From Antilocapra americana (lineage: Eukaryota > Chordata > Mammalia > Artiodactyla > Antilocapridae), in the NCBI GenBank assembly GCA_007570785.1, contig ML660774.1:4190201-4254200 (forward strand): 64,000 nucleotides of DNA, given 5' to 3'. Below the pieces are notes generated by a model, which was not told where the DNA came from, did no database searches, and worked only from the letters and a program-made list of their open reading frames with translations. A program made the translations under genes and the position numbers. Shown piece after piece: positions 22,741-32,195 of this stretch. Numbering within the stretch: the first letter of the stretch is position 1; every line of letters starts with the position of its first letter.

Positions 22741-25199
22741 TGAACCTATCGCATTGATCCTACAGAACTAAAATTCAGATGTAACTCACTGAATGAGTTA
22801 AGTGTTAGAAATTATCAAAGTTTTCTATATATTTTTGATTATTAGTCATTTCCCTACAGTGGTATATCTCACAGTGACTTTTATTATTATAGTATTTTAC
22901 TATATGTTTTATTTCTTTATGTTTATTTAGGAAAATGAAAAGTGAAGTTACTTTACATAGCAAGTTCCAATCCAGATTTAAAAATGACAACGATTTCCTT
23001 TTTCCCTCTCTTCTTAAAGACTAAAATCAGATAGCAGATTTATCATTTCAGGAAATGTTCTGTTTTGGACTGACTTTGGAATGAATTGCATAGTAGCATG
23101 ATTCTAGGAGCTATGACTATCCTAGTAACAGACTAATTGATAGATTAACATTGCCACAACATAGGTGCAAAATAAATATAGCAGCTGTGGGAGACAAAGT
23201 CAGCTTAGATTTGATAGGCCTCTAAACTTAGGCCAGTGCAATGACTTCCCCTAAAAATTTTATGCCTGAAACCACCAAGAATCACCCTGCTCTTTCTAAG
23301 CCGGCCTAAGACAGTTTTTCTGTCTAGTTTCATTCATTTAGCCACAATAACCTTCACTCCGCTTCAAGGCTGCCCCGAGGCGTCCTATATCCAGCTTGTG
23401 TCAGGGTGTCTTGATGCACTTCTAAGCGTGAAGTCTTGCAGTTTCCTGGAAGCTTGGCAAAGACAGCCGCAGGTTATTAGATGAAACGGACCACAATGCT
23501 ATAGTAAGTGTTCAAATTCCATCCCTTCTCCAAAAGCGTGTGTGCCCTAGGCAAGAACCCAATTTGCTCCCCCTAGGGCCAGCTTTGAACAAGTCTTCTT
23601 TTCTCTCCATGCTTGAACTGGAATGTTGTTGGCACCGCAGAATCTGCAGTAACATTGCATCTCTTGAGAGATCATATGCCCTTATTAAAAACGACTACAA
23701 TCTATAACTACCGTTAAGTCAGTCAGATTTCTCCCTTAAATAAAATCATCATGTTGGACGGAGGCTGAATTCAAAGTTTCATTTTGCCCACATATTAGTG
23801 AGTTATGTGAAGGGGAGTAAAGAGGTTACACATTTAGATTTAATTCTGTATTTCTAGCCAGCACAGTTACATTGGAGAAATGTAAGCACTAGGTTTCAGA
23901 AGTACCTGCAATTCAAGATGCTCTATAAAATGTGTTCTCTTTAATGAGCTCTGCATTCCATCCACTGTTGAACTATACATCAGCTGCTTGCCCCTTCGTT
24001 TCAACATTCAAACTGTTTAGCTCCCACTAATAGGTACATTAAAAAGAATCTTGCTACAAATATGAGCAAAGACATCATAGCTCTATGCATTTCTGCCTAT
24101 GCTAACACTTTTAAAAAAGCTCCTAAGAGAAATCTTTGCAACGATAAACTGTAACCCTTTTGGTGCCGTGTTTGCTAATGGAGAAAGACATGAGGTGTGT
24201 GTGTATTTTTTTTTTCTGTACATAACTACAGCATCAAAATGCTATTGACTAGGGAAAAAACAGGGGGAGTTGGAATAACCACTAGACATAGGGTATTAAT
24301 AAACTGTTAACCTACACGCCTTTGAATGTTTCTGTTGAAAAAGTATGAAAATAATCTTTAATTTTTTAAAATTTAATCATGGTGCTGTAACAGTGCTTTG
24401 AAAACAGTTAAAGGAGAAAGGTATTTGAACTCCAGAGTAAAATTCACCTAATTTTTTTTCTATTAAGAAAGAAAGAAAAGGAGGAGAAGGAGAGAAAGAA
24501 AATCATTCTCTTAAAGAAACACTTTTTAAAAAGCTCTCTAGTTGTATGCCTAATAGAGAATTCTAAAATGGTCTTGCTTTATATTATTTTTAATATATTT
24601 ACAAAAATACATATTTCCAGATAGGTTTAATTACCAGCAATCTTGAAAAAGTCCATATGAATTGTGTGTTACCTTCTAGGTTATACATCTTGAGAAAAGA
24701 ATTATTTAGCCGAATGCTAACGCTCATAGCTAATAACAAAGAAACCAGTATATATATATGGTTTGCTTCAGATGTCAAGCTTGAAAGCAGTGCCTGAACA
24801 TTCTCATCTTTTCTAGATTAGTAGAATATTTTACCTATAATTGTTCACACAGTATATTGGTTAACTTTTAAGGGTGATAAGCAGAGAAGAAATATTGTGC
24901 ATTTTCTGTGTAAAAGTAAATATCTTTTTATCCAGATTATCACAAAATTATATATTGATATATAATTCATATATAATATGAACAGAGAATCATGTTGACT
25001 CTTTTTCATGTGGAAACACTGATACTTATATGGCATGTCTCTTTTAAACAAAAATTTTCCTCTTGCTGTTTTAAATAGATTCATGCATATTCATCTCTTT
25101 TGCTCTCTCACACATACACACACATAGAGTCTTTCACTAAATTTTCTCTATTGTAGAGCGTATTGGTTTAGATAAATGCTTCACAAAAATGACAGCATT
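22741..25199. other. Repeat-poor DNA
   Basis: No interspersed repeat recognised over about 2.4 kb. A purine tract (gaaagaaagaaaaggaggag-like) lies at 24466-24502, and a short (ca)n-like stretch at 25108-25126. Confidence 0.45.
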
Positions 25200-25281
25200 A
25201 AAGGTAATTTTTTTAGTTATTTTTTATTAGTTTTGCCATACAATGACATGTTATCGCCATGGGTTTACATATGCTCTCCCT

Positions 25282-25330
25282 CCAGAACTCCCCTCCCTCC
25301 CTCCTCCCTCCTCCCTCCCCCCCGACCCCG
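25282..25330 (-). repeat. G-rich tract of the L1 3' UTR (minus strand)
   Basis: The plus strand is (ccctccctcct)n ending in a run of seven C, so the minus strand carries several GGG/GGGG runs with short spacers. This is a G-quadruplex-capable pattern, as is known for L1 3' UTRs. Confidence 0.85.
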
Positions 25331-25575
25331 GAAATCTCCATGCACCAGCCCCGAACATCAATCCTGGGCTGGAGATTGATTACACACATGATAATTAACA
25401 TGTTTCAGTGTCATTCTCCCATATCATCCCACCCTTGCCCTCCTCCACAGAGTCCACGAGACTGTTCTATACATCTGCGTTCCTTTTGCTGTCTCGCATA
25501 CTGGGTTCTCCTTACCGTCTTTCTAAATTCCATATATATGCGTTAGTATACTGTATTGTTGTTTTTCTTTCTGGC

Positions 25576-26625
25576 TTACTTCACTCTGGATAATGGGCTC
25601 CAGTTCCGTCCACCTGAGTAGAAATGATTCGAATGAATTTTTTTTAATGCTGAGTAATATTCCATTGTGTATATGTACCACAGCTTTCTTATCCATTCGT
25701 CAGTTGATGGGCATCTAGGTTGCTTCCATGTCCTGGCTATTGTAAACAATGTGGCGATGAACATTGGGGTACACGTGGCTCTTTCAATTCTGGTTTCCTC
25801 GGTGTGTATGCCCAGCAGTGAGATTGCTGGGTCATATGGCAGGTCTATTTGCAGTTTTGTAAGGAACCTCCACACTGTTTTCCATAGTGGCTGTACTAGT
25901 TTGCATTCCCACCAACAGTATAAGAGGGTTCCCTTTTCTCCACATCCTCTCCAGCATTTATTGCTTCTAGACTTTTGGATGGCAGCCATTCTGACTGGTG
26001 TAAAGTGGTACCTCATTGTGGTTTTGATTTGCATTTCTCTGATAATGAGTGATGTTGAGCATCTTTTCATGTGTTTATTAGCCATTTTTATGTCTTCTTT
26101 GGAGAAATGTCTGTTAAGTTCTTTGGCCCACTTTTTGATTGGGTTGTTTATTTTTCTAGAATGGAGCTGCAGGAGTTGCTTGTATATTTTTGAGATTAAT
26201 TGTTTGTCCGTTGCTTCATTGGCTATTATTTTCTCCCATTCTGAAGGCTGTCTTTTCACCTTGCTTATAGTTTCCTTTGTTGTGCAGAAGCTTTTAATTT
26301 TAATTAGGCCCCATTTGTTTATTCGTGCTTTTATTTCCAATATTCTGGGAGGTGGGTCATGGAGTATCCCGCTTTGGTTTATGTCAGAGAGTGTTTTGCC
26401 TATGTTATCCTCTAAGAGTTTTATAGTTTCTGGTCTTATGCTTAGATCTTTGATCCATTTTGAGTTTATCTTTGTGTATGGTATTAGAAAGTGTTCTAGT
26501 TTCATTCTTTTACAAGTGGCTGTCCAGTTTTCCCAGCACCACTTGTTAAAGAGGTTGTCTTTTCTCCATTGTATATTCTTGCCTCCTTTGTCAAAGATAA
26601 GGTGTCCATAGATGCGTGGATTTAT
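25576..26625 (-). pseudogene. LINE-1 ORF2 C-terminal fragment
   Basis: About 350 codons stay open. The element enters at ..[15 protein letters not shown].. and carries the C-terminal Cys-rich motif [18 protein letters not shown] (25903-25956), then ..[19 protein letters not shown].. and ..[15 protein letters not shown].. In L1 proteins the usual residue before CWW is His; here it is Tyr. After the A-run at 25638-25645 the frame no longer follows L1 and reads to a chance stop at 25576, which fits loss of one A. The open frame continues a few codons past the TSD into host DNA, so a start there is not real. Confidence 0.9.
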
Positions 26626-26638
26626 AAAGGTAATTTTT

Positions 26639-26930
26639 AAAATTCTTAGTGGCATGAAACTGCTTAGATTTTATTTCCATACAACCATTCAAATTTTACA
26701 TAATAGGAACAAAATATGTAAATTAAACCAGTCTATATGCTTATTACTAAAGTGTTGTTTTTTTCCTCTTTATTTTAGTACATTGATGGATGATACTCTC
26801 TTCTGGACTTTGTATGTTTTTAGATAGGGCTTACATTATTTGTTTTATTTTGAATTCTGCAATTTGAAGGTCTTTTACAGGATTGTGTATATGAGACAAC
26901 TATAGATGTTAATAAATCTGCCAGTAATGT
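26639..26930. other. Unique AT-rich DNA
   Basis: Nothing recognised. Confidence 0.4.
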
Positions 26931-27128
26931 GCTTCCCTGGTGGCTCAGACAGTATAGAGTCTTTCTGCAATGCAGGAGACCCAGGTTCGATCCTGAGTTG
27001 GGAAGATCTCCTGGAGAAGGAACTGGCAACTCACTCTTTTATTCTTGCCTGGAGAATCCCAATAGAGGAGCCTGGTAAGCTACAGTCTACAGGGTCACAG
27101 AGAGTTGGATACAAATGAGCAACTAACA
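26931..27128 (+). mobile_element. Bov-tA SINE
   Basis: gcttccctggtggctcagac, ctgcaatgcaggagaccc, B-box-like aggttcgatcct, tattcttgcctggagaatcc, gtcacagagagttggataca. I see no clear TSD. Confidence 0.94.
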
Positions 27129-29320
27129 TTTTCAGTTTCAATAAGCATATTGAGTTTATTACATATATGGTAGAAATTTAATTCTCTAAGATTTTTAAAT
27201 AAATCCAGATTTAGTGATTAACAGTAACTTTCTTTGGAATTTATATCTGTATATATGTATTTATATACATACATGCATATATACTCATATTATTATTCTC
27301 ATGAAAAAATTGACAGTTGTTATATAAGTAACTTATGAAGCATATAAGCTAATCATTTCCCTTCATTATACATAACTTGGCTATGCAATTTTGCTATGTA
27401 AACATAACCTTTAGTGTAATCTTATAGCCTTTCAAATGGTTTCTGCACTCAAAAAAAAGTCTTGAATTATATTGTACATATTACCAATATTGGCTTCCCT
27501 GCAAGGTTGAGTAAACAGAAAATAAAATGAAAACATCTGCAGAAAGTGATCCCAGTATGAAATATTGCCATAACATTTCATTAGAATCAAAATCACTGTT
27601 TACTTTCAATATTAAGACCTGTAGTAGGTAAGACTGCTGGCTGAAAATTAAAAGCTAATCTATGGAAAATTGTGGTCAAGGGATGTGTCATCTACATTTG
27701 AACATTTGTTAAATAAATAATGAAACATAAGAAAGAAACCAAACCCTTCCAGAAACCCCTGGGTTTTATTTATACCCTGGTGCCCAGACCAGAGGGCTCC
27801 TACTCTCATAGCTCTGATGTTTTGGCTGTCCCTGGCCTTAGCTGATATCCACCGAAACTCGAGTCATTGTTTTTAAAGAGCTTGGAGATTCCTTTAGTGG
27901 CAAAGTTGATTTTATATCACCCAACTCTGTGTCTTTTGTGAAGTACTACTCATTTTGGCTTTTTCAACTCCTTTTATTTCACAACAAAACTACCGTAAAT
28001 CCTGTTCCAATTCCCATTGCCATCTGATGAATTACCTTCTCAGGATTTCATTATAAATGTGTTTTAAAGGGCTACTGCAGAGACTGAGGTGTTTTGAAAT
28101 AACAAATAGGTACATTTGAGAAGCTGTCCATCGAAGCGGCTTGAGGTCTCAGTGCTCCACGGAGTGGTTCCTCAGATCATCTGCTCTATTAATATTAGGC
28201 AGAGTAATTTTATTATCAATACAAAGCACAGTGCTTTGCCACTGGAGAAGAATTCCACCTTGTGTGTGTGTATGATGGGCCCAACATCTAAGCAAACCAT
28301 AGAATTCAGTGAAGCCTGGTTTGGGATTAAAGGCAGCGAGACGTGGCTTCTAACGATGTGGTGAGGCGAGGTGAACTGCTGAGCTATGGAACTTCATTAG
28401 TTCATAACTATTTCTTTCAAGGATATAAAGCTTCACTTTCTGTGGCAGATTCACAGGAGAATAAATGTAGAGCAAATAGTTTCCCTCTTAAATTCAGACT
28501 TGTCAAGGTTTGCTTTATGTTCCCGATTAACCCTATTCATCGTTTTTTTTTCCTGGTACACACATTTAAATGGAATCTGAAGTATTAAAATTACAGAATC
28601 ATCCCTCGCCACAAGACCTCAGAGTTGATCTAACCAAAGAGAACAAGTCTCTCATCCAACATCACACAGGCTGGAAGTTCTAAGACCGTTTACCACTTTG
28701 TATTAATTACCATCCACAATTTCTCATTCTATCAAAGCATCACCACCCTTCAACTTCAAAGGTTTCTAAAAGTTTACTTTTGTGTAATGGTGCTTTAATG
28801 GAGCTCCAGACAACTATTAAAATAAGATTGGCTTTATAGAATTAAACAAGCAATGTGACATGGATTTTGATTTGACTGACTTCCCTGTAAGCTCAGCTGC
28901 TGCAAGCATGGATTTAGCTATGCACAGAGAAGTCCCCTGGGCATTTCATCTGCATATAAAACACCAAATCCAGGAAAGGAAGAATGATGGCACCATTGTC
29001 TAGGGTTCTAACCTGACCTCTCTCAGGCTAAGATGACAGCACAGAAGTATAATGATTGGTCCCTTATGCGTTGTAGGGACCTGAGTACAGCAGAGCGTAA
29101 AGGTATTGGTGTTTGTACCCTTTACCAGACTTTTGGCTTAGAAGATACCTAAAACCAGGCCTCATGATAGAGGAAGACTCCTTAAATTCTTACTGAACAA
29201 ATAAACCAACAGACTGATTAATATATATCTTTATGGAAAAGGATTCTGAGTAATTCATATTAAGTATCATTGTAGTTGACTTATTGGAGCTTTAGAGACA
29301 GAAGTACATTTATAAAATTT
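27129..29320. other. Repeat-poor DNA
   Basis: About 2.2 kb with no recognised interspersed repeat. Two adjoining short frames (28116-28364, 28343-28588) have no known motif. T-run at 28543-28550. Confidence 0.45.
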
Positions 29321-29329
29321 TGCTCTCTT

Positions 29330-29450
29330 TTTTAAATGAATAAGGATATCAATATCAGGCAAGTTTAGTGATTTGTTCAAGACCAAAGAGCCAGACAAAG
29401 CTTAAACTAAAATCCAAAATTCTTTACTCACAGTCTGAAGTACTTCCTTT
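29330..29450 (+). mobile_element. Possible decayed MIR
   Basis: gcaagtttagtgatttgttc, aagaccaaagagccagac, ttaaactaaaatccaaaa follow the MIR core in order, but divergence is high. Confidence 0.4.
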
Positions 29451-29510
29451 TCATCCTATCAATTTGTCTATTTTAAGGAAGTCCAAAATTATTTCAATTT
29501 CAATGATTGA

Positions 29511-29570
29511 GAACTATCACTTATATAAAAAAAAGTCATTTAAATGACTTTTTTTTATAAGTGATAGTTC
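29511..29570. repeat. 60-bp near-perfect palindrome
   Basis: Left arm 29511-29541 begins gaactatcacttatat. Right arm 29542-29570 ends ttataagtgatagttc. The arms are exact reverse complements except for one extra AT in the left arm, with no loop. It can form a cruciform or an RNA hairpin. It is not part of any repeat I recognise. Confidence 0.95.
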
Positions 29571-29639
29571 CTATTCTTCAATTTACTGAAGATAATAATA
29601 CTTTTGAAAAATATTAGCATGTGTTTCATATACCACATT

Positions 29640-29760
29640 CTGTCTGGTTTCCGTTCAGTAAATATTTTTTGAAAGATATCAATGGACCAGGCACTACTGC
29701 AAGAGCTGGTACTTGGTAAAGAACTCAACAAACACAGACCTGTCAGATTTGGAAGAGGGG
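29640..29760 (+). mobile_element. Possible old L2/MIR-type fragment
   Basis: gttcagtaaatattttttga and ggaccaggcactactgcaag resemble the common mammalian repeat text about a growing-older 3' end. Weak; kept only as a lead. Confidence 0.3.
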
Positions 29761-29770
29761 GGTTAGAACC

Positions 29771-30531
29771 ATGAGTCTGAAACTAGAATATACTTCCTTT
29801 GCAATAGAAAGATGGTGATAAAGTAAGCTATTCAGTGGTACTTAGATGTCCGGAAAAAGTAAATTATAACTTTTAACATGATCTTTACCATACTACTTTT
29901 AATGTCAAGAACACATCTAAAAATAGAGGTTTTATTGACTAATTACAAAACATTAGCACAGAATAAAAGATTCAATAAAAATTACCAAATTGCAACATTT
30001 TCACTTACCATATAGCTAGCTGTAAGCCATCGCTGATTCTATGTATTACCCAAATGATCACACAACACATCTCTCCCCTTGAGGAGATGACGCATAGTTA
30101 GATTTCAAATTTTATCAGTTTCTATTCTGATTTTGCCTTTGTTGAACAGACCTACATTTTAAAAAAAATCTTTCCAAGGAGTTAGCGAGCTCTATTAAGT
30201 TAGAGAGATCTATCAGAAAACTATATTGTATTTCATTTATTTTTTTATGCTTAGTCAAATAATTAAGAATGACATAGTTCAAAGACAAAAGACTCATCAA
30301 CATGATATGCTTAGAGGTCTGTTTCATAAATCATTGTAACATATGTGAGTAATAAGAACTCTCTTCTTAACAATTAACATAGTGTTCATCTTTTGTCACA
30401 AATAGCCTTTCCTAATTGAGGTAATTTTTAGATACACATAAAATTATTTTGGTTAAGCCCAGTATTATTAAACTCACTACAACAGAATATTTTTCATCAT
30501 TAAACAAAGGGAATATGTAAGTTCTGTAATT
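29771..30531. other. Unique AT-rich DNA
   Basis: Nothing recognised. Confidence 0.4.
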
Positions 30532-30933
30532 GTTGTTCAGTCACTAAGTCGTGTCCAACTCAACCCATGCACTGCAGCATGCCAGCCTCCTCTGTCCTCA
30601 TTATCTCCCAGAATTTTCTCAAATTCATGTCCTTTGAGTTGGTGATGCCATCTAATTATCTCATCCTCTGCCACTGCCTTCTCCTCCTGCCCTCTGTCTT
30701 TGCCAGCATCAAGGTCTTTTCCAATGACTTGGTTTTTCACATCAGGTACCCAAAGTATTGGAGCTTCAGCATCAGTCCTTCCAATGAATATTCAGGGTTG
30801 ATTTCCTTTAGGATGGACTAGCTTGACCTCCTTGTAGTCCAAAGGATTCTCAAGAGTCTTCTCCAGCACTACAATTCAAAAGCATCAGTTCTTTGGTACT
30901 CAGCCTTCTTTATGTTCCATCTGTCATATCCCC
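30532..30933 (-). mobile_element. BovB LINE 3' end
   Basis: Complement of BovB: gttgttcagtcactaagtcg, atttctcaaattcatgtcct-like text, gcatcaaggtcttttccaat, ccaaagtattggagcttcag, ttcctttaggatggactagc, caagagtcttctccagcact, gcatcagttctttggtactc. About 400 bp, fairly diverged. Confidence 0.92.
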
Positions 30934-31068
30934 TTGATAATTAAGCAAAAGTAACTAAAAATAGTATGTTAGTAGGCATAATTATTGTGGTAAATTTGTT
31001 GTTCATGAGTTTCATCAGATTCTATATTGAAAGATTCCTTTACTTGAAGCGTTTTTAACCCTACATTG

Positions 31069-31243
31069 GGAGGGGAACTAAGATGGCGGAGGAATAGGCC
31101 AGGGAGACCACTTTCTCCCCAACAAATACACTGAAAGAACATTTAAAAGCCAAGCAAACTCCACAAAGCTGGCAGAGGACATCAGGCACCCAGAAAGGCA
31201 GCCCATTGTCTTCTAAAGAAGGTGGGACAAAATATAAAAAACT
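31069..31243 (+). mobile_element. Orphan LINE-1 5'-UTR fragment with its own TSD
   Basis: Starts ggaggggaactaagatggcg, which I recognise as the start of the ruminant L1 5' UTR, and continues gaccactttctccccaacaa and gaggacatcaggcacccaga. It then ends in an A-rich run (aatataaaaaact). The direct repeat ctacattg at 31061-31068 and 31244-31251 looks like a TSD. A retrotransposed, prematurely ended L1 transcript would give this shape. The family name is from memory. Confidence 0.65.
31080..31089 (+). promoter_or_regulatory. YY1-like site in the L1 5' fragment
   Basis: aagatggcgg fits the YY1 core (AANATGGCG), which in L1 5' UTRs places transcription starts. Whether it works here is unknown. Confidence 0.5.
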
Positions 31244-31260
31244 CTACATTGCTTTATAAA

Positions 31261-31538
31261 GGAGAAGGTGATGGCACCCCACTCCAGTACTCTTGCCTGG
31301 AGACTCCCATGGACAGAGGAGCCTGTAGCCTGCAGTCCACGGGGTCATGAAGAGTCAGACACGACTGAGTGACTTCACTTTCACTTTTCACTTTCATGAA
31401 TTGGAGAAGGAAATGGCAACCCACTCCAGCGTTCTTGCCTGGAGAATCCCAGGGACAGGGAAGCCTGGTGGGCTGCTGTCTATGGGGTTGCACAGAGTCG
31501 GACACGACTGAAGCGACTTAGCAGCAACAGCAGCAGCA
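31261..31538 (+). mobile_element. Bov-A2 SINE dimer
   Basis: Two Bov-A units: ggagaaggtgatggcacccc ... gacacgactgagtgacttc, the linker cactttcacttttcactttc, then ggagaaggaaatggcaaccc ... gacacgactgaagcgactta. It ends in a short (cag)n tail. The 10-bp TSD gctttataaa lies at 31251-31260 and 31539-31548. Close to consensus, so fairly young. Confidence 0.97.
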
Positions 31539-31548
31539 GCTTTATAAA

Positions 31549-31764
31549 ATGGAGCCTAAAAAGTCTAGATAGGTTTTAAGTTTTAGTATAAAGAACTTAT
31601 TGACAAGTGAATATATGTAGGCTGAGTCCAAATGTAAACATAGCCTTAACTCATATGCCTAATACACAACGGCCCAAATAAACACTTTCAGATTCATAGA
31701 CCCCTCCCGATGCTACAGCTTTGTGAAATCAAAGTCCCACAAAGCTACAGAAGTGACTTACTAA
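31549..31764. other. Unique DNA
   Basis: Nothing recognised. Confidence 0.4.
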
Positions 31765-32195
31765 TTTTTTTAATTGAAATATCATTCACTTAGTGTTAAT
31801 TCAAGTGTACAGCATAGTGATTTGGTATCTTCCTACCTTATATCCTTCATATAAAGCTATTACGAAATACTATTGGCTATATTCTCTGAGCCATACATTA
31901 CATCACTGTGACTTATTTTATGCATAGTGGTTTGTGTCTCTTAATTCCTTTGCCTATTTTGGTCCTCTTGCCCCACCCCACCCCTCAGATAACACTAGTT
32001 TGTCCTTTGTATATCTGTTTTTATTGTTGTTGTATTAACAAATACAATGTTTAATTTTTATTTTTTACATAGAAGTAAAAACATACAGATTTTTCATCCT
32101 CTGATTTATTTCAGCAAGCATAATATATCCCAGGTCCATCCATGTTTCACAAATGACAAAATTATTTTTTGTGACTGAGTAGTACCCTTAGTCAA
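31765..32195 (-). mobile_element. L1M-type LINE-1 3' end
   Basis: Antisense old L1 tail: ttttttaattgaaatatcat, gtgtacagcatagtgatttg, tgccccaccccacccctcag, ccaggtccatccatgtttca, gtgactgagtagtaccctt. Confidence 0.75.

Larger units (their letters stand above)
25213..26625 (-). mobile_element. Young ruminant LINE-1, 5'-truncated
   Basis: A 1.4-kb antisense L1: T-rich left end (poly-A side), 3' UTR to about 25570, then the C-terminal third of ORF2. A 13-bp perfect TSD, aaaggtaattttt, lies at 25200-25212 and 26626-26638. Low decay of the coding part suggests a recent insertion. It cannot move by itself because ORF1, the endonuclease and the RT are missing. Confidence 0.96.

Noticed and set aside
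22321..22743. 140-codon plus-strand open frame
   Set aside because: No domain; the C-terminus is Cys-Val repeats from the TG microsatellite; no splice or promoter context.
25667..26611. 314-codon plus-strand open frame
   Set aside because: It is the opposite strand of L1 ORF2; its hydrophobic look comes from the complement of Lys/Asn/Glu-rich codons.
31080..31095. ATG in a good context (aagatggcg) as a gene start
   Set aside because: It lies in an L1 5'-UTR fragment and is better read as a YY1-like site; no long frame follows.
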